DNA from: an uncultured bacterium
Lineage (GTDB): Bacteria > Bacteroidota > Bacteroidia > Bacteroidales > Bacteroidaceae
DNA length: 64,000 nt
NCBI GenBank assembly: GCA_946188155.1
Contig: CAMHUC010000007.1
Span: 1 to 64,000 of the forward strand
Direction: 5' to 3'
The notes under the pieces were generated by a model, which was not told the origin of the DNA, made no database searches, and saw only the letters and a program-made list of their open reading frames with translations. Below, one piece after another: positions 43,415 to 52,938 of the stretch (the stretch's first letter is position 1; the number at the start of each line of letters is the position of its first letter). Both the position numbers and the translations under genes were made by a program.

Positions 43415-45076
43415 ATGCGGCTACTACTGACTCACCTACTCATACTGCTATCGGTCCCGCTCTGGGCACAGCGGGCGGATTTCGAAGCACGCTACAGGCA
43501 GATCGACGAGGCCATAGCCGAGTCGCCGCGCTACGTGGCGCAGCGGGAGGCCAGGATCAGTGCTGCCCGGCAGGCCTTCAAGCAGGCCGCTGGCCAGCAG
43601 AAGTATGAGGAGGGCCTGCGGCTCTACGAGCTGTACCGCCCGTTTGTGAGCGACTCGGCCATCTTTTTCCTCAACCAGTGCATCGCCCTGGCCAAGCAGA
43701 CGGGCGACATGGCGGCTATTGTCAAGTGCAAGTCGCTGCTGGCCATCAGGTGCTCGAATATCGGACTCTACGACGAGGCCCTGAGCATCCTCGACAGCTT
43801 AAAGCCCCACCTCTCAACTCCCACCTCCCAACTCCCCCTGGGCATCTACTACGAAGCATATAATAATGTATATGGCGAGCTGGCCTACTACACCCGCCTC
43901 GACGACATGCGCACCCTGTACCAGCAGAAGGAGCAGGAGTACAAACGGCTGATGTTCGAGCATCTGCCGCCCACCAGCGAGGCCTGCTTCCTGCGCCGCG
44001 AGCAGGCGGCACAGGGCGAAGGCCAGCTGGAAGAGGCCATGAAGATCAACGACGAGTGGATGAAGACCGTGGAGCCCGGCTCCCACCCCTACGCCCTGGT
44101 GGCCCTCTACCGCTATATCGAGTACAAGCTGCAGAAGGACACGGTGCAGATGATGCACTGGCTGACGGAGTCGGTGCTGGCCGACATCCGCAATGCCGCC
44201 ATGGACCAGGGGTCGATGTGGGAGCTGGCCAACGAGCTGATGCTCCAAGGCGACGTCAGCCGTGCCTCGCGCTACATCAGCTACACCAGCGACTGCGCCA
44301 ACCGCTACGGCTCGCGGCAGCGCAACTGGCAGATAGCCCCGCTGCTGACCCACATCGCCAACGAATACAAGCTGCAGAGCGAGCGCACCACCCACCAGCT
44401 GTGGGTGACGCTGGCCATCATCAGCGTGCTGGCACTGCTGGTGCTCGCGGCGCTCCTCTTCGTACATCGCCGCAACAAGCAGTTAGCCACGGCCCGTAAC
44501 GCCCTCAAGACCAGCAACGGCGAGCTGGCATCGGCCAATCGGCAGTTGGCAGCACAGACCTCTGAACTGTCGGCGCTGAACGAGCAGCTCTCTACCCTCA
44601 ACTCCCGGCTCTCAGAGAGCAACCGCGTGAAGGAGGAGTACATAGGCCGCTTCATGAGCCTATGCGCACAGTATATCGACAAGCTCGACAACTACCGTAA
44701 GATGGTGAACAAGAAGATGAAGCAGAAGGAACTCGACGAGCTGTTCCAGATGACGAAGTCTACGGAGCTCAAGCAGCGGGAGCTCGACGAGCTGTACGAG
44801 AACTTCGACTCGGTGTTCCTGCACCTTTTCCCCCATTTCATCGACGATTTCAACGCCCTGCTGCTGCCCGAGATGCGGATACACCCCAAGCAGGAGAACC
44901 GGCTGACCACCGACATCCGCATCTTCGCCCTCATCCGCCTGGGATTCGAGGACTCGTCGAAGATTGCCGAGTTCCTCCACTACTCGGTGAACACCATCTA
45001 TAACTACCGCGCCCGTGTGAAGAACGGGGCCAAGGGCAACCGCGAGCAGTTCGAGCAGCGGGTGAAGGAGCTGTAG
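43415..45076 (+). CDS. DUF6377 family TPR membrane regulator
   Basis: The 553-residue protein has a signal peptide (1-18), a periplasmic helical TPR-like region (about 20-325), one membrane segment (about 328-348), a coiled coil rich in Ser/Leu/Asn (about 355-405) and a cytoplasmic domain. The segment KEEYIGRFMSLCAQYIDKLD is typical of DUF6377, and FEDSSKIAEFLHYSVNTIYN has the look of a DNA-binding helix-turn-helix. It resembles a one-piece membrane transcription regulator. It is the last gene before the SusC/SusD locus and is the best local candidate for its regulator, as no HTCS or SusR-type gene is present. It could equally control the adjacent FNDVV cluster. Confidence 0.78.
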   Translation: MRLLLTHLLILLSVPLWAQRADFEARYRQIDEAIAESPRYVAQREARISAARQAFKQAAGQQKYEEGLRLYELYRPFVSDSAIFFLNQCIALAKQTGDMAAIVKCKSLLAIRCSNIGLYDEALSILDSLKPHLSTPTSQLPLGIYYEAYNNVYGELAYYTRLDDMRTLYQQKEQEYKRLMFEHLPPTSEACFLRREQAAQGEGQLEEAMKINDEWMKTVEPGSHPYALVALYRYIEYKLQKDTVQMMHWLTESVLADIRNAAMDQGSMWELANELMLQGDVSRASRYISYTSDCANRYGSRQRNWQIAPLLTHIANEYKLQSERTTHQLWVTLAIISVLALLVLAALLFVHRRNKQLATARNALKTSNGELASANRQLAAQTSELSALNEQLSTLNSRLSESNRVKEEYIGRFMSLCAQYIDKLDNYRKMVNKKMKQKELDELFQMTKSTELKQRELDELYENFDSVFLHLFPHFIDDFNALLLPEMRIHPKQENRLTTDIRIFALIRLGFEDSSKIAEFLHYSVNTIYNYRARVKNGAKGNREQFEQRVKEL

Positions 45077-45157
45077 CCTCTGACTGATTTTCGCATCGGA
45101 CTGGCACGGACTACCCGGATTTTTATCGGACAAATGTAAAAAATACACCTCTATATA

Positions 45158-45247
45158 CCGTCCACTCTTTTTGGCGAAAGGAAAAACCACAAGCGGCTGA
45201 CAACCAAAGTCATAGCAAAAAGCAGATACCGAAATCGTCCACTTTTT
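45158..45247 (+). promoter_or_regulatory. Possible operator repeats upstream of susC
   Basis: CCGTCCACTCTTTTT (45158-45172) and TCGTCCACTTTTT (45235-45247) are direct repeats, with a third partial CTCCACTT near 45258. They lie upstream of the -7 box at 45283-45290, in the 275-bp gap between the DUF6377 and susC genes. Operator function is a guess. Confidence 0.35.
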
Positions 45248-45282
45248 CAGCTCATTTCCTCCACTTGCATTCTTTTTTTTCC

Positions 45283-45290
45283 TAATTTTG
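45283..45290 (+). promoter_or_regulatory. -7 box of the susC gene
   Basis: TAATTTTG, 61 bases before the ATG at 45352; no -33 box at the usual spacing, which suits an activator-dependent promoter. Confidence 0.5.
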
Positions 45291-45351
45291 CACCGTCGGA
45301 CACGACAAGCGACAACATCAACTTAAAAATATCACTTATAACTAACAAAGT

Positions 45352-48300
45352 ATGAAAAAAAGCAGGTATCTATGGTTACTATTGGCACTGATGGTGTCGA
45401 TGGCTACGAACGCCCAAGGCATCTTGGGAACTGTGATTGACGAGAACGGCGACCCCGTCATCGGCGCCACCGTTGTCGAGAAGGGCACACCTCAGAACGC
45501 GACAATTACCGACTTCGACGGTCGGTTCACGCTGAAGGTGGCCGAAGGCAAGACGATTGCCATCTCCTACGTGGGATACATCACGCAGGAAGTGGCAGCG
45601 CAGAACAACATGACGGTGAACCTCCGTCCCGACGACAAGGTGCTCGACGAGGTGGTGGTCATCGGCTACGGCGTGCAGAAGAAGAGCGTCGTGACGGCCT
45701 CCATCGCCAAGGTCTCTGCCGAGGACCTGGAGGGTAAGACGCGTCTGCGCGCCGAGGATGCCCTGAAGGGTATGGCCGCCGGTGTCAACGTGACATCCTC
45801 CTCAGGCCAGCCCGGTGCCAAGTCGATGATCCGCATCCGTGGTATCGGCACCATCAACGACTCTAACCCCCTCTACATCATCGACGGCATGCCCACCGAC
45901 CAGGACGGTATGGAGTCGGTGAACCCCGGCGACATCGAGTCGATAGAGGTGCTCAAGGACGCCGCCTCGGGCGCCATCTACGGAGCCCGCGCCGCCAACG
46001 GCGTGATCCTCGTCACCACCAAGCGGGGCAAGCTGGGCAAGGCCACCATCAACTACAACTTCTCGTACGGCTGGCAGTCGGCCTGGAAGAAGCGCGACGT
46101 CACCGGCGCCACCGACTATGCCATCCTGCAGAACGAGCGCCGCGTGCAGAACGGCATGGCTCCCCTCTACGCCGACCCCTACAACCTGGTGGATGCCAAC
46201 GGCGACAGGATACAGGGCTTCGGCACCAACTGGCAGGACCTGCTCTTCAACGACAACGCACCCATCGTGCAGCACGACGTGAGCATCAGCGGTGCCTCGG
46301 AGAAGGTGAACTACTACCTCTCGCTGGGCTACTTCACCCAGGACGGTATCATCGGCGGCAACTACGGACAGTCGAACTACGACCGCCTGACCATCCGCTC
46401 CAACAACCAGTTCAACCTCTTCGATGAGTCGAAGGAGCGCACCTTCCTCAACAAGCTCGACCTGGGCGCCAACCTCTCCTATATGCGCGTACACAGCACC
46501 GGCATCGACGCCAACTCCACCTGGGGCTCACCACTCGGCTCGGCACTCTACCTGGCACCCACCCTGCCCGTGACGCTCCGCGCCGGCTACGACGAGAACG
46601 GCCAGCCACGCATCGGACAGCGGATGATCAACCAGTATGCCGCCTACGACCTCTTCACCGACCAGGGCGGCAACCCCTACACCATACCCAACTACATCGG
46701 CTCGTATCAGGAGCAGAACAACCCCCTGGCCATGATGATGCTCAACCCCACGCGCGGATGGAGCCATAAGTTCATGCCCAAGTTCTCTATCGACCTGCAG
46801 CTCTTCGACGAGCTGAAGTACCACTTCACCTACAGCGCCGAACTCTCCTTCTGGGGCAACGACGGCGCCACGCTGCAGAAGTACTACCTCTCGGGCAACA
46901 ACAACGCCGACCACACGCAGGCATCGGCCTACAAGGGCCAGAACACCACCTGGCAGGTGGAGAACACGCTGACCTACGACAAGACTTTCGGCCGCCACAC
47001 CATCGGCGTGGTGCTCGGACAGAGTGCTCTGAAGTTCAAGGGCGACGAGCTGGGCGGCTCCCACTGGTATCTGGTGAACACCGACAAGCCCTCCATCAAC
47101 TACACCACGGGCGGCGACATCGAGTTCAGCTACGACGACGACGGCAAGATGACCGGCGCCAAGAGCCTCGTGGGCGTCTACGGAGGCCCCTACGTGGAGC
47201 ACCGCCTGTCGTCGCTCTTCGCCCGCGTGTCGTACAACTACGACGAGCGCTACATGGTGCAGGCCACCATCCGCCGCGACGGCTCCAGCCGCTTCGGCTC
47301 CAACAACAAGTACGGCACGTTCCCCTCTGCCTCCATCGGCTGGAACATCATGAACGAGAAATTCATGGCCTCAACCCGCGACTGGCTCACCAACCTGAAG
47401 CTGCGCGCCAGCTGGGGTAAGAACGGTAACGACAACATCGGCGACTTCGCCTACACCACGCTGACAGCACTCGGCGCCAGCAGCAACTACTACTTCGGAC
47501 AGTCAGCGTCGATGGTCTACGGATCGAAGGCCAACCGCCTGGCCAACGAGGACCTGAAGTGGGAGGAGAGCGAGCAGACCGACCTGGGCCTCGACTTCGG
47601 CTTCTGGAACAACAAGCTGACCTTCTCGGTGGACTACTATATCAAGAAGACCAACGGCATGATCATCGAGATGCCCATCCCCAGCTACGTCGGCGAGGCC
47701 CGTCCGCTGGCCAACGTGGGCGACATGAAGAACAGCGGCTGGGAGTTTGAGCTGGGCTACAAGTGGAACATCGCCGACGCCCACTTCGCCGTGAAGGGCA
47801 ACGCCTCCTACCTGAAGAACGAGCTGAAGAACCTGGGCAACGACACGGGATTCCTGAACTACGGCATCTCGCAGTTCAGCGACGGAGGCACACGAGCCGA
47901 GAACGGACAGCCCTTCCCATTCTTCTACGGCTACAAGACCGACGGCATCCTGCAGAACCAGGCCGAGGCCGACGCCTACAACGCCAAGTACGGCACCGCA
48001 TCCAGGCCCGGCGACTTCCGCTTCGTGGATGTCAACGGCGACAGCAAGATTACGAGCGACGACCGCACCAACATCGGTAACGGCGTGCCCTCGTGGACCT
48101 TCGGACTGAACCTCGATGCCGAGTGGAAGGGCATCGACCTGAGCCTCTTCTTCCAGGGCGTCAGCGGGGCCGACGTGTTCGACGCCACCTACCGACAGGA
48201 CGTAGCATCGGGCAACTACCCCACCTGGGTGCTCAACCGCTGGACGGGCGAGGGCACCTCGAACACCGTGCCCACGCTGGGCGACTCGAAGAACTGGGTG

Positions 48301-48561
48301 GTCAGCGACATGTACGTGCGCGACGGCAGCTACCTGCGCCTGAAGAACATCACCCTGGGCTACACACTGCCCCGCAACCTGACCAAGCGCATACGCATCA
48401 GCCGCCTGCGCGTCTACGCCCGGGCCGAGAACCTCATCACATGGACCAAGTACTGGGGCTTCGACCCCGAGATCGGCTCCGGCTCCACCAGCCTCGGCGT
48501 AGACTACGGTGTCTATCCCCAGGCTCGCACCTACACCCTCGGACTCAACGTATCCTTTTAA
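45352..48561 (+). CDS. SusC/RagA-type TonB-dependent outer-membrane transporter
   Basis: The 1069-residue beta-barrel imports oligosaccharide across the outer membrane with its SusD partner. It has a signal peptide (1-21), a carboxypeptidase-regulatory-like domain (ILGTVIDENGDPVIGATV), the VDEVVVIGYG-type motif (LDEVVVIGYG), the plug with IRIRGIGTINDSNPLYIIDG and VLKDAASGAIYGARAANGVI, and a full barrel ending LGLNVSF. It is full length with no insert. The SusD gene follows 30 bp downstream. Substrate is inferred from the GH16 and GH3 genes as a beta-glucan. Confidence 0.95.
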   Translation: MKKSRYLWLLLALMVSMATNAQGILGTVIDENGDPVIGATVVEKGTPQNATITDFDGRFTLKVAEGKTIAISYVGYITQEVAAQNNMTVNLRPDDKVLDEVVVIGYGVQKKSVVTASIAKVSAEDLEGKTRLRAEDALKGMAAGVNVTSSSGQPGAKSMIRIRGIGTINDSNPLYIIDGMPTDQDGMESVNPGDIESIEVLKDAASGAIYGARAANGVILVTTKRGKLGKATINYNFSYGWQSAWKKRDVTGATDYAILQNERRVQNGMAPLYADPYNLVDANGDRIQGFGTNWQDLLFNDNAPIVQHDVSISGASEKVNYYLSLGYFTQDGIIGGNYGQSNYDRLTIRSNNQFNLFDESKERTFLNKLDLGANLSYMRVHSTGIDANSTWGSPLGSALYLAPTLPVTLRAGYDENGQPRIGQRMINQYAAYDLFTDQGGNPYTIPNYIGSYQEQNNPLAMMMLNPTRGWSHKFMPKFSIDLQLFDELKYHFTYSAELSFWGNDGATLQKYYLSGNNNADHTQASAYKGQNTTWQVENTLTYDKTFGRHTIGVVLGQSALKFKGDELGGSHWYLVNTDKPSINYTTGGDIEFSYDDDGKMTGAKSLVGVYGGPYVEHRLSSLFARVSYNYDERYMVQATIRRDGSSRFGSNNKYGTFPSASIGWNIMNEKFMASTRDWLTNLKLRASWGKNGNDNIGDFAYTTLTALGASSNYYFGQSASMVYGSKANRLANEDLKWEESEQTDLGLDFGFWNNKLTFSVDYYIKKTNGMIIEMPIPSYVGEARPLANVGDMKNSGWEFELGYKWNIADAHFAVKGNASYLKNELKNLGNDTGFLNYGISQFSDGGTRAENGQPFPFFYGYKTDGILQNQAEADAYNAKYGTASRPGDFRFVDVNGDSKITSDDRTNIGNGVPSWTFGLNLDAEWKGIDLSLFFQGVSGADVFDATYRQDVASGNYPTWVLNRWTGEGTSNTVPTLGDSKNWVVSDMYVRDGSYLRLKNITLGYTLPRNLTKRIRISRLRVYARAENLITWTKYWGFDPEIGSGSTSLGVDYGVYPQARTYTLGLNVSF

Positions 48562-48591
48562 TTAGAAATTAATAATTAGAAATTAGTAATT

Positions 48592-50142
48592 ATGATTACC
48601 AAGATATATCAATCACTCCGCGCCGGTTTAGTATACTGCGGTATCTCCGCAGTCCTCACCGCCTGCAGCGACAACTTCCTCGAGGTGACCAACCCCACCG
48701 GCGAACCCCTCGAAGAATACTACACCACCGAGACCACCCTCAACGAGGCCCTCACCTCAGCCTACGCCCCCCTGCACTGGCCCGACTGGGACAATGCCGC
48801 CTACAACGACCTGACCATCGACGGCGAAATCATGGGCGACGACTTCTGGGTGGGCGGCTCCGACAATACCGACAACCAGCACTGGCACCGCCTCTTTAAC
48901 TTCGCCGGCGACGGCAACAACACCCTGGGCACCCTCTGGGGCGACTTCTACAGCGGCATCAAGCGCTGCAACGACGCCATCAAGTATGCCTCGTGGGAGG
49001 GCAAGGCCAGCCAGGACTTCCGTCGCTCCATGGAGATGCAGGCACGTCTGCTCCGCGTGTACTATTATAATATACTGTGGCACTACTACGGCAACGTGCC
49101 CTTCTACTTGGAGAACCTCGCGCTGCCCTACACCGCCCCGCAGATGCAGGCTGACGAGATCTACGCCCAGCTGCTGCCCGAGCTGGAGGACATCATCGCC
49201 TCGGGAGTGTTGCCCATGCGCTGGCCGTCGGCAGAGAGCGGACGCGTGAGCCAAGCCTTCGCCTATATGCTCTACGCCGAGATGGTGATGTACCAGAACG
49301 ACGCGGCACGCTACCCCCAGGCCCTCACCTACATGAAGCAGATCATCAGCGACCCCGACTACTCGCTCAACCCCAGCTTCTACAACCTCTGGCAGGAGAG
49401 CGGAGAGTGGTGCTCGGAGAGCATCTTCGAGATCAACTACAACGACGACCAGGCACAGCGCGACTGGGGCAATGCCGCCATCAACGCCGGCGGCACCGTG
49501 TTCCCCACCCTCTGCTCGCCCAACGGCTGGGGCGGCGGTGAAGGCTGGGACGGCGGCAACGACGGATGGGGATTCCTGCCGATGAAGGTGGAGACCTACA
49601 ATATGTATGCCGAGGGCGACCTGCGACGCGACGTCACCTGCTGGGACGTGCGCGGATACAGCTATACCGAGCGCTATCAGGACACCCACATCTGGCACGG
49701 CAAGTATCGCCCGCAGTCGGAGAACAACAAGGACTGCCCCACGTCGAAGAACCTGAACTACAACAACAACAAGCGCATCTACCGCTACGCCGAGACCCTG
49801 CTCAACGCCGCCGAGCTGCTGCTCCAGACGGGAGGCAATGCCGCCGAGGCCGCACAGTATGTCAATGAGGTGCGCACACGCGCCGGCCTCAGCCCGCTGG
49901 CCGCCGTCACCATCGACGACATCCTCACCGAGCGCCACCTGGAGTTCTGCGGCGAGGGCAAGCGCTACTTCGACCTGGTGCGCGCCGAGGGCATCAGCGG
50001 GGCCACGCAGAAGGCCAGCACCGTGCTCGTGCCCGACAGCTACGGCTACCGCACCAACTCATGGACACCCTCGAAGAAGCACATTCCCCTGGCACAGAGC
50101 GAGCTCGACGCCGACCCCACCCTCGTACAGAACAACTACTAA
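48592..50142 (+). CDS. SusD/RagB-type glycan-binding lipoprotein
   Basis: The 516-residue surface lipoprotein caps the SusC barrel and binds glycan. The lipobox ends LTAC (Cys25), followed by SDNFLEVTNPTGE. SusD features are the TPR-like helices and the C-terminal region with RYAETLLNAAELLL and LEFCGEGKRYFDLVR. The start at 48592 gives a normal signal peptide. The signal peptide segment VYCGISAV is encoded by the hairpin repeat at 48631-48654, shared with the next gene and a GH2 gene. Upstream, between susC and susD, lies a TTAGAAATTAATAATTAGAA repeat. Confidence 0.93.
   Translation: MITKIYQSLRAGLVYCGISAVLTACSDNFLEVTNPTGEPLEEYYTTETTLNEALTSAYAPLHWPDWDNAAYNDLTIDGEIMGDDFWVGGSDNTDNQHWHRLFNFAGDGNNTLGTLWGDFYSGIKRCNDAIKYASWEGKASQDFRRSMEMQARLLRVYYYNILWHYYGNVPFYLENLALPYTAPQMQADEIYAQLLPELEDIIASGVLPMRWPSAESGRVSQAFAYMLYAEMVMYQNDAARYPQALTYMKQIISDPDYSLNPSFYNLWQESGEWCSESIFEINYNDDQAQRDWGNAAINAGGTVFPTLCSPNGWGGGEGWDGGNDGWGFLPMKVETYNMYAEGDLRRDVTCWDVRGYSYTERYQDTHIWHGKYRPQSENNKDCPTSKNLNYNNNKRIYRYAETLLNAAELLLQTGGNAAEAAQYVNEVRTRAGLSPLAAVTIDDILTERHLEFCGEGKRYFDLVRAEGISGATQKASTVLVPDSYGYRTNSWTPSKKHIPLAQSELDADPTLVQNNY
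48631..48654. repeat. Hairpin-type repeat, copy in the susD signal peptide
   Basis: One-base variant of the 24-bp repeat found at 27327 and 50323. The surrounding GCGCCGGTTTAGTATAC context is shared with the copy at 50323. Confidence 0.85.
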
Positions 50143-50163
50143 TGACATCTGACAAACAAGGAT

Positions 50164-50268
50164 GGGACGAATGATTTCGACAACGAATTAAAACGAATGG
50201 GACGAATGATTTCGACAATGAATTAAAACGAATGGGGCGAATGATTTCGACAATGAATTAAAACGAAT
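50164..50268. repeat. 35-bp tandem repeat between susD and the glycan-binding gene
   Basis: Three copies beginning at 50164, 50199 and 50234, each containing CGAATGATTTCGACAA and AATTAAAACGAAT. Related ACGAATGAT sequence forms the hairpin at 25205-25288. Confidence 0.9.
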
Positions 50269-50286
50269 TAAACGAATTACAGAGAT

Positions 50287-52704
50287 ATGAAGAATATATA
50301 TAGACTACTCTGCGCCGGTTTAGTATACTGCGGTATTTCCGCAGTCCTCTCCTCCTGCTCCCCCGACAGCTTCGAGGGCGCCCGCGAGACCGGCATCCCC
50401 ACCGTCGGCGGCACCGACTTCCAGATGACCGTCGACCAGGAGACCAACCAGATGACCGCCTCCTTCACCGCACCCGCCGGCACCTATCCCGTATGGATCA
50501 TCGACGGCAACTCCTACTCCACCCTACCCGAGGTGGGCTACAAGAACACCGAGGCAGGCACCCACACCGTGGGACTGAAGCTCGGCAACCGCAACGGCTT
50601 CAGCCAAGGCACGCTCACCAAGACCTTCACCTTCAACGAGACGAAGATCGACTACACCGCCGACTTCCGCAAAATCACCGGCAAGGAGTGGCGCATAGCC
50701 AACAAGGAGGCTGCCCACCTGGCCTGCGGCCCCGCCGGAACGGCCGGAACGGAGTGGTGGAGCGCCACTGCCGACGAGAAGAAGGACTTCGGCATCTACG
50801 ATGACCGCATCATCTTCACCGCCGAGAACCGCAAGGGAGGCACCTTCACCTACAGTGCCGGCGACGACGGCCTGACCTACGTGAACAAGGGCACCACCAA
50901 GTGGGGCAGCCAGGATCCCGACTGGGACGCCACCATCGGCAACCAGACCTGCAGCTGGACCTTCGAGGTGTACGACTGGCAGGACGCCGAGGGCAACGTC
51001 ACCCCGCAGACCTATATCCAGCTGGCCCCGAACACCGCCTTCCCCTACATCTCTGCCGACGCGCAGTATGAGAACCCACGCTTCCGCATCGAGACGCTCA
51101 CGGCCAAGAAGCTCGTGCTCATCTACGAAGCCCCCGACCGCAGCATCGCCTGGCGGTTCATCTTCACCAGCGAGGAAGCCGAGAAGGAGTGGGCCGGATT
51201 CGACCCCGACAGCCAGTTCAACCTCTGGAAGAATGCCGACTTCTCCATGTTCTACTACTATGCGCCCGGCTGGGCACAGATAGCCGACCCCGGTTTCGAG
51301 GGCAGTAACAACGACTACACCATCACGCTGCCTGAGGCTACCACCGACCAGTGGCAGGCACAGGTGGCCTTCAAGACCACCAACGTCACCACCTCGGCTG
51401 CCAACAACTACGACTTCTCCTGCATCCTCAACAGCGACAAGGACCTCAACGGGGCCACGGTGAAGCTCGTGATGGACGGTGACGACAACACCTTCTACTT
51501 TGCCGACCGCATCGACCTGAAAGCCGGCGAGGACTACCTCTTCTGGAAGAGCGACATGCCCGGCATCAACATGGAGCGCGTCAACCTGTTCTTCGACTTC
51601 GGCGGCTGTCAGGCCGACACTCACATCAACATCTCTGGCATCACGCTGAAGAACCATGCCGACGACGACGGCACAGTGCCTCCCGGCACACAGCCCGGCG
51701 GCGATGACACACCCGACGGCACGATGGACTGGGACTATGAGTCCGGCTCGAACCTCTGGAAGGCCGTCGACGACGGCACGCTCTTCGACGCCTTCGGCTA
51801 CTACATGGCCGACAACGGCTGGCAGGGCATCCCCTACGAGGAGGCCACCCACAGCGGCGACACCTACGAGCTGACACTGCCCCAGGGCCTCGGCTCAAGC
51901 CAGTGGCAGGGACAGTTCCACATCGACACCCGTCTGACGGCATCGGCTGCCAAGCAGTACAACTTCTACCTCGTGATGGAGACCGACCAGGACTGCCCGC
52001 AGGTGACCTTCAAGCTGACCGACTCTGGCGACAACAACTACTTCTTCGAGGAGCGCAACGACGTGAAGGCCGACGAGCCCTTCGTCCTCAAGCGCACAGG
52101 CCTCACCCTGAAGGAGGGCACCGACGCCTCGGCCATCCGTCTGTTCTTCGACTTCGGCGGCTCACCCGGCGGCACCCACGTCAAGATCAGCAAGATCTAC
52201 TTCGAGGAGGCCGTGTCGATGAACTACGACGATGCCGACAACCTGTGGAAGGCCGTCGACGACGGCACACTCTTCGACGCCTTTGGCTACTACTTCGCCG
52301 ACAACGGCTGGGGAGGCATCGCCTACGAGGAGGCCACCCACAGCGGCAACGCCTACGAGCTGACACTGCCCCAGGGCCTCGGCGGCAGCCAGTGGCAGGG
52401 ACAGTTCCACATCGACACCAAGCTGACCGCCTCGGCCGCCAAGACCTACAACTTCCAAGTGGTACTTGAAACCGACCAGGACTGCCCCGGCGTGACCATC
52501 AAGCTGACCGACTCGGGCGACAACAACTTCTTCTGTGAGGGCCGTCACGACATCACTGCCGACGAGCCATACGTCTACACCCTGAAGAGCGCCACCCTGA
52601 AGGAGGGCACCGACGCCTCGGCCATCCGTCTGTTCTTCGACTTCGGTGGCTCGCCCGCCGGTACGCACGTCAAGATCAGCCAGATCGTGTTCAAGGAGAA
52701 TTGA
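50287..52704 (+). CDS. Multi-module surface glycan-binding lipoprotein (SusE/F position)
   Basis: The 805-residue lipoprotein (lipobox LSSC, Cys24) has an N-terminal beta domain (about 30-300) and three related modules at about 310-455, 480-640 and 645-805, each with LWKxxDxxxFxxxGYY, a DGDDN or DSGDN motif and a LFFDFGG end. They resemble carbohydrate-binding modules of the CBM4/9-like jelly-roll type. Modules 2 and 3 are nearly identical (KAVDDGTLFDAFGYY, YELTLPQGLG, QWQGQFHIDT), showing a recent internal duplication. It would hold glycan at the cell surface for the GH16 and SusCD system. The signal peptide contains the same hairpin repeat as susD. Confidence 0.82.
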   Translation: MKNIYRLLCAGLVYCGISAVLSSCSPDSFEGARETGIPTVGGTDFQMTVDQETNQMTASFTAPAGTYPVWIIDGNSYSTLPEVGYKNTEAGTHTVGLKLGNRNGFSQGTLTKTFTFNETKIDYTADFRKITGKEWRIANKEAAHLACGPAGTAGTEWWSATADEKKDFGIYDDRIIFTAENRKGGTFTYSAGDDGLTYVNKGTTKWGSQDPDWDATIGNQTCSWTFEVYDWQDAEGNVTPQTYIQLAPNTAFPYISADAQYENPRFRIETLTAKKLVLIYEAPDRSIAWRFIFTSEEAEKEWAGFDPDSQFNLWKNADFSMFYYYAPGWAQIADPGFEGSNNDYTITLPEATTDQWQAQVAFKTTNVTTSAANNYDFSCILNSDKDLNGATVKLVMDGDDNTFYFADRIDLKAGEDYLFWKSDMPGINMERVNLFFDFGGCQADTHINISGITLKNHADDDGTVPPGTQPGGDDTPDGTMDWDYESGSNLWKAVDDGTLFDAFGYYMADNGWQGIPYEEATHSGDTYELTLPQGLGSSQWQGQFHIDTRLTASAAKQYNFYLVMETDQDCPQVTFKLTDSGDNNYFFEERNDVKADEPFVLKRTGLTLKEGTDASAIRLFFDFGGSPGGTHVKISKIYFEEAVSMNYDDADNLWKAVDDGTLFDAFGYYFADNGWGGIAYEEATHSGNAYELTLPQGLGGSQWQGQFHIDTKLTASAAKTYNFQVVLETDQDCPGVTIKLTDSGDNNFFCEGRHDITADEPYVYTLKSATLKEGTDASAIRLFFDFGGSPAGTHVKISQIVFKEN
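50323..50346. repeat. Hairpin-type repeat, copy in the glycan-binding signal peptide
   Basis: Identical to the copy in the GH2 gene and one base different from the susD copy. It encodes VYCGISAV just before the lipobox. Confidence 0.88.
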
Positions 52705-52706
52705 GG

Positions 52707-52871
52707 AATTGTCACACAGATCTCACAGATCTCACGGATTCTGTTGGCAAATGTCACACAGATCCCACAGATCACACAGATTCTGCTGGCAAACAGACGG
52801 AGAGATCGCGACAAAGTCGCTGAAATCTGTGAGATAGAAAATATCTGTGAGATCCGTGAGATCTGTGTGAC
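52707..52871. repeat. Inverted-repeat cluster between glycan-binding and GH16 genes
   Basis: GTCACACAGATCTCACAG-type sequence at about 52710-52740 is complementary, with a mismatch or two, to GATCCGTGAGATCTGTGTGAC at about 52850-52871. Further ACAGATCCCACAGATCACAC and AATCTGTGAGAT copies lie between. It may form a long hairpin and terminate or attenuate transcription before the GH16 gene. Confidence 0.8.
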
Positions 52872-52938
52872 ATAAAAATATCCATGAGATCTGTGTGAAA
52901 ATAAAAAGAATTAGAGAAGATTTTAAAGAATTAAAATA

